Positions 35,146-43,447 of a DNA stretch of 64,000 nt are shown here, piece after piece. The number at the start of each line of letters is the position of its first letter. Position 1 is the stretch's first letter. The stretch covers positions 1,116,001 to 1,180,000 of the forward strand of contig NZ_FSRQ01000001.1 of assembly GCF_900143185.1 (NCBI RefSeq), given 5' to 3'. A program made the position numbers and the translations under genes. Under the pieces are notes generated by a model. That model did no database searches and was not told where the DNA came from. It saw nothing but the letters and a program-made list of their open reading frames with translations. The stretch is from Chryseobacterium scophthalmum. GTDB taxonomy: Bacteria; Bacteroidota; Bacteroidia; Flavobacteriales; Weeksellaceae.

Positions 35146-35598
35146 ATGTCACAATCCTTAGTCAAAAACTACGTCCATATCATTTTCAGCACAAAACACA
35201 GAAATGATTTTATTGATGAAAGCATAGAAAAAGAATTGTTCTCATATATTGCTACATTATGTAAAGATTTTGAAAGCACAGCATTGCAAATAGGAGGAAC
35301 AGACAATCACATCCATATTCTCTGTCTGTTGTCGAGGAAAATTGCTTTGATGAAATTGGTTCAGGAAATAAAAGCAATTTCATCAAAATGGATAAAGACG
35401 AAAGGAAAAAAATATGAAGATTTCTTTTGGCAGGAAGGTTATGGAGCTTTTCCAGTGAGTCCTAATAAAATTTTTCCAGTTTCTGAATATATTAAAAACC
35501 AAAGAGAGCATCATAAAGAATTTGATTTCAAAAATGAGATGATTAATTATTATAAAAAATATAAAATAGATTATGATGAAAAATATATTTGGGATTAA
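35146..35598 (+). mobile_element. IS200/RAYT-like HUH transposase
   Basis: A 150-residue Y1 HUH transposase of the TnpA/REP-associated type. HUH metal motif is H55-I-H57 (GTDNHIHILC); the catalytic Tyr is Y115 (SEYIKNQREHHKE). Also seen: KNYVHIIFSTKHRN at the start and FFWQEGYGAFPVS before the Tyr. Full length and apparently intact. No TnpB gene accompanies it. It sits between trpF and the osmC-family gene, flanked by inverted copies of a two-hairpin repeat. These look like REP or transposon ends. Either a complete single-copy IS200-like element or a domesticated RAYT with its REPs. Confidence 0.88.
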
Positions 35599-35622
35599 TG
35601 TTATTTAAACAATTGTTAAATT

Positions 35623-35668
35623 CATAGGAATAAATTCCTATGCTCTGTTAAATCGTCCCTTCGGAACT
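35623..35668 (-). repeat. Right REP-like two-hairpin repeat, inverted
   Basis: Read on the minus strand: AGTTCCGAAGGGACG, linker ATTTAACAGAGC, hairpin ATAGGAATTTATTCCTAT. Same layout as 35072-35116 but facing it, 25 bases after the transposase stop and 24 before the osmC-family start. Confidence 0.8.
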
Positions 35669-35691
35669 CTTTTAAACTTAAAATATTTCAT

Positions 35692-36165
35692 ATGAAAAAC
35701 CATCAATACAAATCAAAAATAAAATGGACGGGAAATACCGGTGAATCCACGAAAAATCACCGTTCTTATGAAAGAAGTTATACCATATCGGTGGATGGAA
35801 AAGCTGAAATAAAAGGTTCTTCAGACCCTGCATTTTTAGGCAATCCAAACCTTCATAATCCTGAAGATTTGTTGTTGGCTTCCGTTTCTTCGTGCCATCT
35901 TTTGTGGTATTTGCATTTTTGTTCGGTCAATAAAATTTTGGTTTTAGAATATGAAGATTTTGCAGAAGGAACAATGATAGAAAGCGAAAACGGCAGTGGA
36001 AAGTTCACACAAATTATCTTAAAACCAAAAATTTTGGTTGCCGAAAAAGAAATGGTCGAAAAAGCAATCGAACTTCATCAGAAAGCAAATGAATATTGTT
36101 TTATTGCCAATTCATTGAATTTTGAAGTAAAACATCAACCTGAAATCAATTATAAAAATGATTAA
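35692..36165 (+). CDS. OsmC/Ohr-family protein
   Basis: 157 residues with the OsmC fold. The two reactive cysteines are in [13 protein letters not shown] and [27 protein letters not shown] is the family signature. Such proteins reduce organic hydroperoxides with thiols. It overlaps the trpB start by eight bases, so the two are translated together. A peroxidase has no known step in Trp synthesis, but protecting the pathway or its indole intermediates is conceivable; this is inference. It is preceded by the transposase unit. Confidence 0.87.
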   Translation: MKNHQYKSKIKWTGNTGESTKNHRSYERSYTISVDGKAEIKGSSDPAFLGNPNLHNPEDLLLASVSSCHLLWYLHFCSVNKILVLEYEDFAEGTMIESENGSGKFTQIILKPKILVAEKEMVEKAIELHQKANEYCFIANSLNFEVKHQPEINYKND

Positions 36166-37345
36166 AACAAATTATAAAAATCCAGACGAACAAGGCTATT
36201 ACGGAGAATTTGGAGGCGCTTTTATCCCTGAAATGCTCTATCCGAATGTAGAAGAACTGCAAAAAAGTTATCTTGAAATTATAGAATCTGAAGATTTTCA
36301 AAATGAATATCAGGATTTGTTGAAAAACTATGTAGGTCGCGCTACTCCATTGTATTTTGCGAAAAATTTAAGCGAAAAATACAAGACTCAGATTTATTTA
36401 AAAAGAGAAGACCTTAATCATACCGGAGCGCATAAAATCAACAATGCTTTGGGGCAGGTTTTATTGGCAAAACGTTTGGGGAAACATAGAATCATTGCCG
36501 AAACAGGAGCCGGACAACACGGAGTTGCAACAGCAACAGCTTGTGCACTTCTCGGTTTGGAATGCATCGTTTACATGGGCGAAATCGACATTGCAAGACA
36601 GGCTCCGAATGTTGCGAGAATGAAAATGCTTGGAGCAACCGTCGTTCCTGCTACTTCCGGTTCAAAAACTTTGAAAGATGCAGTAAATGAAGCGTTAAGA
36701 GACTGGATTAACAACTCAACGACAACTCATTACGTTATCGGAAGTGTGGTTGGGCCGCATCCGTTTCCCGATTTGGTGGCGAGATTTCAATCTGTGATTT
36801 CAAAAGAAATTAAGGAACAGCTTCACGAGCACATCGGTCGTTCAACTCCTGATTATGTCATCGCTTGTGTTGGTGGCGGAAGCAATGCTGCAGGAACTTT
36901 CTATCATTTTGTAGAGGAAGAAAATGTAAAAATTATTGCTGCAGAAGCCGGAGGTTTTGGAGTGGATTCAGGGAAATCGGCTGCGACCACTTTTCTGGGA
37001 ACTTTAGGCGTTTTACATGGAAGTAAAAGCTTGGTGATGCAGACAAAAGACGGACAGGTTATCGAACCACACTCTATTTCTGCAGGTTTAGATTACCCCG
37101 GAATCGGACCTTTTCATGCGCATTTATTTAAAGAAAACAGAGCAGAATTTTTCAGCATTAATGATGATGAAGCTTTGCAATCTGCTTTTGAACTGACCAA
37201 ACTGGAAGGAATTATCCCTGCTTTGGAAAGCGCTCATGCTTTGGCCGTTTTAGATAAAAAGAAATTTAACGAAAATGATATTGTCGTGATTTGTCTTTCT
37301 GGTCGTGGTGATAAGGATATGGAAACTTACTTAAAGAACTTGTAA
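36158..37345 (+). CDS. trpB: Tryptophan synthase beta chain
   Basis: A PLP enzyme that joins indole and serine to give tryptophan. 395 residues. The PLP lysine is in [17 protein letters not shown]; phosphate-binding loop [10 protein letters not shown]; substrate-channel region [20 protein letters not shown]-terminal [13 protein letters not shown]. This is the TrpB1 type that pairs with TrpA. It overlaps the osmC-family gene upstream. Complete and ordinary. Confidence 0.97.
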   Translation: MIKTNYKNPDEQGYYGEFGGAFIPEMLYPNVEELQKSYLEIIESEDFQNEYQDLLKNYVGRATPLYFAKNLSEKYKTQIYLKREDLNHTGAHKINNALGQVLLAKRLGKHRIIAETGAGQHGVATATACALLGLECIVYMGEIDIARQAPNVARMKMLGATVVPATSGSKTLKDAVNEALRDWINNSTTTHYVIGSVVGPHPFPDLVARFQSVISKEIKEQLHEHIGRSTPDYVIACVGGGSNAAGTFYHFVEEENVKIIAAEAGGFGVDSGKSAATTFLGTLGVLHGSKSLVMQTKDGQVIEPHSISAGLDYPGIGPFHAHLFKENRAEFFSINDDEALQSAFELTKLEGIIPALESAHALAVLDKKKFNENDIVVICLSGRGDKDMETYLKNL

Positions 37346-37421
37346 AATGTAAAAAGTATTAATGTAAAATGATTTTAAGTACATAAATACATTTTACATG
37401 ATACATTAATACAACTCTATT
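37346..37421. repeat. AATGTAAAA-type inverted repeat between trpB and trpA
   Basis: GTATTAATGTAAAATG (37357-37372) is partly mirrored by CATTTTACAT and ATACATTAATAC (37389-37412), giving an A/T hairpin. A related stretch, TGTAAAAAGTACAATGTAAA, follows the alcohol dehydrogenase gene (53968-53998). Confidence 0.5.
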
Positions 37422-38156
37422 ATGAAAAAACTAAACATCTACTTCACAGCAGGAATTCCACAACTGGAAGATACCGCTGAAATTATAAAACTTATTCAGG
37501 ATTCCGGAGCTGATATGATGGAAATCGGGATGCCATATTCCGACCCTGTTGCTGATGGTCCTGTCATTCAAAAAGCGCACGAACTGGCTTTAAATAACGG
37601 AATGACAATTTCAACGTTACTTTCTCAACTGAGATCTATTAAAAACGAGATCAGAATTCCAATTATATTAATGGGATACATCAATCCGGTTTTAAGTTTT
37701 GGGTTTGAAAATTTTTGCAGAGAATGTTCTGAAAGTGGAGTTTCAGGTTTAATTATTCCTGATTTACCGCCGATTGAATTTGAAAAAAATTACCAGCAAA
37801 TTTTAGAAAAATATAATTTAAATTTTACGTTTTTGGTAACTCCCGAAACGTCAGATGAAAGAATTTTATATTTGGATTCTTTAAGTTCAGGTTTTTTGTA
37901 TGCGGTAAGTTCTTCATCCACAACAGGAAATGATAATACTGTTCTAAAAAATGAAGAATATCTTTCCAAGCTTGCCACTCTCCCACTCAAAAATCCTGTA
38001 ATGATAGGTTTTGGAATTAAATCTAAAGAAGATTTTGAAAACGTTACCCAAAAAGCAGACGGCGGGATCATTGGTACTGCTTTCGTCAACATCCTTCTGC
38101 AAAATAGAGATTGGAAGACCAAAGCCATAGATTTCATCCATTCCATAAGAGCGTAA
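37422..38156 (+). CDS. trpA: Tryptophan synthase alpha chain
   Basis: A TIM barrel that splits indole-3-glycerol phosphate into indole and glyceraldehyde 3-phosphate. 244 residues. Catalytic Glu in DMMEIGMPYSDPVADGPVIQ, and the Asp nearby; SGVSGLIIPDLPPIEF, then SSSTTGND, and phosphate site VMIGFGIKSKEDF with GGIIGTAFVNIL. Last gene of the operon; lipB follows after 32 bases with its own -7 box. Confidence 0.96.
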   Translation: MKKLNIYFTAGIPQLEDTAEIIKLIQDSGADMMEIGMPYSDPVADGPVIQKAHELALNNGMTISTLLSQLRSIKNEIRIPIILMGYINPVLSFGFENFCRECSESGVSGLIIPDLPPIEFEKNYQQILEKYNLNFTFLVTPETSDERILYLDSLSSGFLYAVSSSSTTGNDNTVLKNEEYLSKLATLPLKNPVMIGFGIKSKEDFENVTQKADGGIIGTAFVNILLQNRDWKTKAIDFIHSIRA

Positions 38157-38163
38157 AAATCAC

Positions 38164-38171
38164 TAAATTTG
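38164..38171 (+). promoter_or_regulatory. -7 box for lipB
   Basis: TAAATTTG, a perfect TAnnTTTG, 17 bases before the ATG. It suggests that lipB can be transcribed apart from trp. Confidence 0.5.
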
Positions 38172-38188
38172 TTTCATCAAATTAAAGA

Positions 38189-38920
38189 ATGAATACACAT
38201 CAGAATAAAGTCGTAGAATTTGAAGATTTAGGCATCAAAGAATATCAACCTTCTTGGGATTATCAGGAAAAACTGATGAAAGATATTATTGATATTAAAG
38301 TTAAAAACAGGGATCTCCCTGCTGAACAACATCTTACCACGCCCAATCATTTTCTTTTGGTAGAGCATCCTCACGTTTATACACTCGGTAAAAGCGGTCA
38401 TGAAGAAAATATGCTTGCCGGGATCGATAAACTGAAAGAAATTGATGCCACTTTTGTAAAAGTTAATCGTGGCGGTGACATTACCTATCACGGTTACGGA
38501 CAAATCGTGGGTTATCCGGTTTTAGATCTTGAAAATTTCTTCACAGACATTCACAAATACATGAGGAATCTTGAAGAGGTCATCATCAGAACTATTGCCG
38601 AATACGGATTGAAAGGCGAGCGTTCTCCCGGAGAAACCGGAGTTTGGCTAGATGTAGGAAAACCTTACGCAAGAAAAATATGTGCGATGGGTGTAAAAGC
38701 TTCACGTTGGGTTACCCTTCATGGTTTTGCCTTAAACATCAATACCGATATGCGTTATTTTGAATACATCATTCCTTGCGGTATAAAAGACAAACAGGTA
38801 ACTTCTTTGAAAAGAGAATTGGAAAGAGAGCTTACTCTCGAAGAAATGGAAGATATTAAAGCCAAAATCAGAAAGCATTTTGCGGATGTTTTTGAGGCGG
38901 AATTGGTGGTAAAAGTATAA
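38189..38920 (+). CDS. lipB: Octanoyl-[ACP]:protein transferase
   Basis: Moves octanoate from ACP to lipoyl domains of 2-oxoacid dehydrogenases and the glycine cleavage H protein. 243 residues. The thiol-lysine pair is visible: Lys in ARKICAMGVKASRW and Cys in YIIPCGIKDKQVTSL. Substrate-binding motifs are RGGDITYHGYGQIVGYPVLD and FLLVEHPHVYTLGKSG. Length and motif order are normal. It follows the trp operon but is a housekeeping gene unrelated to it. Confidence 0.95.
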   Translation: MNTHQNKVVEFEDLGIKEYQPSWDYQEKLMKDIIDIKVKNRDLPAEQHLTTPNHFLLVEHPHVYTLGKSGHEENMLAGIDKLKEIDATFVKVNRGGDITYHGYGQIVGYPVLDLENFFTDIHKYMRNLEEVIIRTIAEYGLKGERSPGETGVWLDVGKPYARKICAMGVKASRWVTLHGFALNINTDMRYFEYIIPCGIKDKQVTSLKRELERELTLEEMEDIKAKIRKHFADVFEAELVVKV

Positions 38921-38984
38921 TTTTTATAAATTACTGATGAATTAAACACAGAATGCTGAGACTATTAGCATCAATAATACAAGT

Positions 38985-39581
38985 ATGAAAAAAACATATA
39001 TTTTTTTAATGCTAATGATCTTGGTTTCTTTAAAAGCTCAGGACATTCCGAAACTTATTTTAAAATCAAAAGTCGATAATAATCTTGTTTTGCCGGTAGT
39101 TGTAGATAAAAATGATTTAGCCATTATTATAAATTACAACGGAGGCTGGACTGCATTTGACAGAAACATCTATTATATTTTCAAGAACAATGGAGATTTA
39201 AAAATTTATAAAGAAGAATCTCCAAAGCCTTACATCAAAAACCCTGATTTAAAAAAATCAATCAGGGAAATATCAGTTTCAGAAAATACTAAAGATAAAC
39301 TATTTGAAATTATCAATTCAAAAAAGATTACTGATTTTCAGAAATATAGTCAGAATGATTTTAAAATTAAGCAAAAAGATAAATCTATTGCTCCTCCATC
39401 ATGTATGATTTCTGATTCTATAGGATATAAAATCTGGTTTATTCAAAACAATAAACAAAATTCTTACGGATACTATGCTCCGGAATACTATCTGGAAAAA
39501 TGCACTGATAAAACAATTAATAAAGTTGTTCTTAAAAAATTTCTTGAAATGTTGAACGAAATCCGGTCAGCCAAAATTTGA
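38985..39581 (+). CDS. Secreted protein of unknown function
   Basis: 198 residues; I do not recognise a family. Signal peptide 1-18 (IFLMLMILVSLKAQ), then a mature part rich in Lys, Ile, Asn and Tyr. It contains two Cys (SCMISD and LEKCTDK) that could form a disulfide. The centre has a strand-rich GGWTAFDRNIYYIFKNNG and the C-terminus is helical. Monocistronic, between lipB and the large secreted lyase-like protein. Confidence 0.7.
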   Translation: MKKTYIFLMLMILVSLKAQDIPKLILKSKVDNNLVLPVVVDKNDLAIIINYNGGWTAFDRNIYYIFKNNGDLKIYKEESPKPYIKNPDLKKSIREISVSENTKDKLFEIINSKKITDFQKYSQNDFKIKQKDKSIAPPSCMISDSIGYKIWFIQNNKQNSYGYYAPEYYLEKCTDKTINKVVLKKFLEMLNEIRSAKI

Positions 39582-39642
39582 TGGAAAAATTCTACAACAA
39601 TTTATAATTTGAGCATCAACAATTATTATAAATAAACACAAT

Positions 39643-39670
39643 GAGGCTGTCTCAAAAGTGAGATAGTCTC
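39643..39670 (+). terminator. Hairpin GAGGCTGTCTCA, terminator or IS-end remnant
   Basis: GAGGCTGTCTCA (39643-39654) pairs with TGAGATAGTCTC (39659-39670), 12 bp with two G-U pairs. No T-run follows. The wording resembles terminal repeats of some Bacteroidota insertion sequences, so a remnant is possible. Confidence 0.45.
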
Positions 39671-39798
39671 TTCCTATTGATATTTTGTTAAAATGTAAGA
39701 ATCGAACTCAGATTATTAGTAAAAACGGATAAGCATAATTTTTTTTAAGTAAACCAATCAACTTCTTAATGGCAAAAATGCTTTAAATATTCATAAAC

Positions 39799-39832
39799 AA
39801 AAATCCTTTCAAAAAATTGAAAGGATTTTTTA
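39799..39832 (-). terminator. Terminator after the pectate lyase-like gene
   Basis: AAAAATCCTTTCAA (39799-39812) pairs with TTGAAAGGATTTTT (39817-39830), with T-runs on both strands. It lies 35 bases past the stop of the minus-strand gene. Confidence 0.82.
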
Positions 39833-39866
39833 TAAAATATGAATTAAACTAAATGTGCTCTAAATT

Positions 39867-42800
39867 TTACTGAACAATAATTTTAAAATTGCTATTCAAT
39901 TCCTCTCCTGAAACATTCAATATATAATTTCCTGATACTTTTTTCCCGGCAATATTTAGATTAAATACTCCGTTTTCTTTAGCGTTTATTTTCTCTTTAA
40001 CGATTACTTTTCCTGTCATATCTAAAATGGTAGCAGTTAAGCTAGATTTTTTATATTCAGGAAGCTTAATGAAAATCTGATCTTTTACAGGATTCGGATA
40101 TACCGTTCCCACATTTTTGCTGATACTGAATTCCGCATTTCTCAACACCGCCTGATTGTATAAAGCAGATATTTCCGTTGGAGACAATGCATAGTTGTAC
40201 ATTTTGAGTTCGTCAAATGCACCTTTGTAAGGAGCCGGAGCATTGGTTGTTGATAAAAATTCCAGTTCACCAATATTTCCGATAATCAGATCACTTGCTT
40301 CACCAATTCCTGTAACTGCGGTTTCATCACCTTCAGCACTTAAAACCCCATTGGTGTAAATTCTCATTTTATGCGCTGTAATATCTCTCTGTATCACAAC
40401 ATGCACCCAGTTGTTGGTAAAATAATTGGCAATTGGGGAAGTGATTTCTTTCTTCGTAACATCATCATCAATTGCATATCGTAGCTGACCGCCTTTTATT
40501 TCTACATTAAAACGTTTTCCTGTTGCTCCTGTCGCTGTATTTTTGGTAAACGAACCTTTACACAATACATAAAGACTTGTCGCCGAAGACGATGGAATCA
40601 TGCTTGTCGGAGCTTTCATCCAGTAAGAAACCGTGAAAGAATTTGTATTAAATAAAATCTGATCCTGATGTGGAATACTCGCTATGTATGGCGTATTGGG
40701 TGAAGTAGCCAGATCTAATGCGTAATTTTCTTTTCCGGAAACTCTCACATTGGCATTATCATACACCACGTTTAATGTTCCGTGATTCGCATAAGAAGTT
40801 AAATCTGAAATCTGTTCACCCGACAAAGGAGCTTCTGAAAATGGCCAGTTTCCGACAAGACTCGGTGTCAATGCACGGAAATTCCAAACATCGCCTGTTA
40901 CAGAACCCAATGTATTAGACGAATCAATTCTCCAATAATAATTTGTTGCTGTATTTAAATTACTTAGTTGATATGATGGCGCAGCTGAATAAGGAACGGT
41001 AGCTACATTGCTTAAATTCTGTGGATTTGTTCCAAAATAAACGGTGTATGTCGTGGTGTTGGTACTTCCTGTCCATTTTAAAAGTAAATTTCCATTGTTT
41101 AATTGGACATCATTAAAACCATTTGCAGGATTCGGAGTAGCTGCTTTTGTAGGAGCTGACGGAACAGGCGGTGTAGTGACAGAAGTGTTTGAAGTATACA
41201 CTGAAGATTCTGTAGCATTCACCGCTTTCACTCTGTAATAATATTGGGTATTGGGCATTAAACCCGTTTCATTATAAGTTGTTGTATTCGCAGGTAATGT
41301 TGCAATGACTGTAAATGCAGTTCCGTTTGTAGAACGTTCTAATACATAATTCGTTTCATTGGTTGCGTTATCGTTCCAATTAACCGTTAATGAACTTGCA
41401 GCCGGAGTTCCCGCTGTCATTGGATTTGTGAAATTTAAATTGGATGGCGGAATAATAAAATCCGGGGCAACCGTGTTATGTAGACCGTTAATGTAAACTT
41501 CAATATTAAGATACGGAGCGTGTGTTGTGCTTACTGCCAAAGCATCAAAAACATTTGGATTCAGTCCGTTTGCAGTTTCCCACGCATCCGGCATTCCGTC
41601 ATTATCGGTGTCTAAAGGAGCTGGAGCGCCATAAACGTGCCCTGCTCCACCATTTGTAAAACCAAATTGTGTGGTTAGATCGCTTTGTACATAAACATAA
41701 GTAGCAGTTGTACCTTTTGACATCAGATCTGAGATCATCAACTGATCGACCTGGTCACGTCTCGGATAAGATGCTCCTACTTTTGAAACAATATTATCAA
41801 AAGCTCCTTGTGCAGTCAAGGTCGGATTTTTCATCGGATAATCATACGAAGTTGCCTGAATAGCGTTGATATCTCCGACAGGATATCCTGTTAAATTCTG
41901 AGGAACTAAAGTTCCGTCCAGAACTCCATTTTTATTATTATCAAAATAATTTCCGGAACCATATAAATTAAAATTGGCATTTCCTACACTGAAAGGTGTA
42001 GAAACGGTAGAACTTGTATTGGGACCTCCAATAAAATAGTTGTTGATGATGTTTGCATAGGATGCTCCTGCAGAATCCCCGCCCATAATGTAAGCTTCTC
42101 CTGATTGGGTATGTCCATAAGTATTTCCATAATTCCCCCAATTGTACACCACATTATTGACAAATTCATTGATTCCTTTTATTTTATTATTTCGGGTTTT
42201 ATTACAGATATATAAATTTCCAATTAAGCTGATTTTTCCGCCTGGAGGAGGTTGCATTAATCCTCCCGCAGAATGATTATGACGATGCAATCCCTGTCCG
42301 ATAATAGAATTTTGAATGGTTATATTATCGGGAGCGGTGCCATTGTTGTCCCAGTTAACAGAGAAAACCTCATCTGTTCCCCAAGTAAAGGTCATGTGAT
42401 CTAAAATAATATTCGCTCCGTTTGCAATTCCTGATGCATCCTGATTTTGGGAAGTTCCTCCATAACGAACACGAAAATATCGGGCAATCGTATTATTCGA
42501 CCCAGAAAATGAAACTCTCGGTCCTAAAAATAAAATTCCTTCTCCGGGAGCAGTTTGTCCGGCAATCGTGGTATTACTTGCTACAGCAACCACGGATTGT
42601 AGATTAACAATTCCGCCCACTTTAAAAATAACAAAACGACCCGGCTGGCTTACCGCATCACGAAACGAACCTGGACCGCTGTCATTTAAATTGGTCACCA
42701 AATAAATTTGAGGATTGGCAGCTCCTCTTGCTCCGGTGGTAAATCTACCAAAACCAGTAGCTTCCGGAAATGCTAATGTTTGAGCATTCAAATCTGCAGT

Positions 42801-42869
42801 AGAGAATGTAATTCCGCAAAGCAATAAGGAGGTAAAAGTCTGCTTAATGAGTAAAGATTTGTTTTTCAT
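39867..42869 (-). CDS. Multidomain T9SS-secreted pectate lyase-like protein
   Basis: 1000 residues. Signal peptide 1-29 (ending DLNAQ). Residues about 32-330 are a right-handed beta-helix of the pectate lyase (PL1) type, with AFPEATGFGRFTTGARGA at the start, IILDHMTFTWGTDE, and many Asn-rich turns. A Ca-binding linker (DTDNDGMPDAWETANGLNPN) follows, then two fibronectin type III domains (about 480-665) and a LamG/concanavalin-like domain (about 670-890). The last 85 residues are a type A T9SS sorting domain (TVYPNPVKDQIF ... GNYILNVSG). It is probably exported through T9SS and cell-surface bound. Activity on pectin is inferred from the fold; binding modules may target another plant glycan. 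Confidence 0.88.
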   Translation of the reverse strand: MKNKSLLIKQTFTSLLLCGITFSTADLNAQTLAFPEATGFGRFTTGARGAANPQIYLVTNLNDSGPGSFRDAVSQPGRFVIFKVGGIVNLQSVVAVASNTTIAGQTAPGEGILFLGPRVSFSGSNNTIARYFRVRYGGTSQNQDASGIANGANIILDHMTFTWGTDEVFSVNWDNNGTAPDNITIQNSIIGQGLHRHNHSAGGLMQPPPGGKISLIGNLYICNKTRNNKIKGINEFVNNVVYNWGNYGNTYGHTQSGEAYIMGGDSAGASYANIINNYFIGGPNTSSTVSTPFSVGNANFNLYGSGNYFDNNKNGVLDGTLVPQNLTGYPVGDINAIQATSYDYPMKNPTLTAQGAFDNIVSKVGASYPRRDQVDQLMISDLMSKGTTATYVYVQSDLTTQFGFTNGGAGHVYGAPAPLDTDNDGMPDAWETANGLNPNVFDALAVSTTHAPYLNIEVYINGLHNTVAPDFIIPPSNLNFTNPMTAGTPAASSLTVNWNDNATNETNYVLERSTNGTAFTVIATLPANTTTYNETGLMPNTQYYYRVKAVNATESSVYTSNTSVTTPPVPSAPTKAATPNPANGFNDVQLNNGNLLLKWTGSTNTTTYTVYFGTNPQNLSNVATVPYSAAPSYQLSNLNTATNYYWRIDSSNTLGSVTGDVWNFRALTPSLVGNWPFSEAPLSGEQISDLTSYANHGTLNVVYDNANVRVSGKENYALDLATSPNTPYIASIPHQDQILFNTNSFTVSYWMKAPTSMIPSSSATSLYVLCKGSFTKNTATGATGKRFNVEIKGGQLRYAIDDDVTKKEITSPIANYFTNNWVHVVIQRDITAHKMRIYTNGVLSAEGDETAVTGIGEASDLIIGNIGELEFLSTTNAPAPYKGAFDELKMYNYALSPTEISALYNQAVLRNAEFSISKNVGTVYPNPVKDQIFIKLPEYKKSSLTATILDMTGKVIVKEKINAKENGVFNLNIAGKKVSGNYILNVSGEELNSNFKIIVQ

Positions 42870-43205
42870 AAATATTAATTTTTTGGATAAACCAATCTAC
42901 CCAGAAACAGAAATATGAGCATCCTGCCCCATCCTGTGGATGTATTACAAATCAATTAATTGACTCAAAATTTTAGAATTGTCTCCTATTAATAAGACAA
43001 CATAATACATAAAAGCTTTATCGCAGCTACAAAGGCACAACCGGAAAATTCTATCCGTAAAAGAAATAATTCTTTGAATTACGAAAAGTATTACTCAATC
43101 CAAACAACTATGTAAAGAATAATGAAAAATTAGAATAATATTTAAATTATTCGTAACTTTTTGTTGCAAAAATTATTTAATACACATAAAAACAAACAAA
43201 CGCTT
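42870..43205. other. 336-base gap without a recognised gene
   Basis: Upstream of both the lyase-like gene (minus) and the small lipoprotein (plus). A CATCCTG pair about 42932-42949 is the only repeat seen. A near -7 box TAACTTTT precedes the plus-strand gene at 43152-43159. No open frame of note. Confidence 0.4.
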
Positions 43206-43376
43206 ATGAATAAAAAATTACTCTTTACTTATCTTTTGATGACGGCATTCTTTCTATATTCATGTGGAAAAGAATACACTACAAAAAGTGACATTTCTAT
43301 CAAAACAGTTTCGATTGTTACATTTATTTTTGGAGGAATTGCTATGTTGATTGTCTTTACCTCCAAAAAAAGGTAA
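43206..43376 (+). CDS. Small lipoprotein with one membrane segment
   Basis: 56 residues. The first part is a lipoprotein signal (LLMTAFFLYSC), with the Cys followed by GKEYTTKSD. A second hydrophobic segment (VSIVTFIFGGIAMLIVF) is near the C-terminus, ending TSKKR. The start ATG at 43206 is chosen over an upstream frame. Not assigned to a family. Isolated between two convergent/divergent neighbours. Confidence 0.62.
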   Translation: MNKKLLFTYLLMTAFFLYSCGKEYTTKSDISIKTVSIVTFIFGGIAMLIVFTSKKR

Positions 43377-43397
43377 TTTTTAAATGTGAATTAAAAA

Positions 43398-43425
43398 AAA
43401 TCCCTCTCATCACTGAAAGGGATTT
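43398..43425 (-). terminator. Terminator after gcvP
   Basis: AAATCCCT pairs with AGGGATTT around an 12-base loop, with an A-run on the plus strand that gives a T-run for the minus strand. Confidence 0.7.
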
Positions 43426-43447
43426 ATTATATCTAAAAAACGTTTAA

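Noticed and set aside
37790..38146. 118-codon minus-strand frame
   Set aside because: Antisense to trpA; no signal peptide, motif or promoter.
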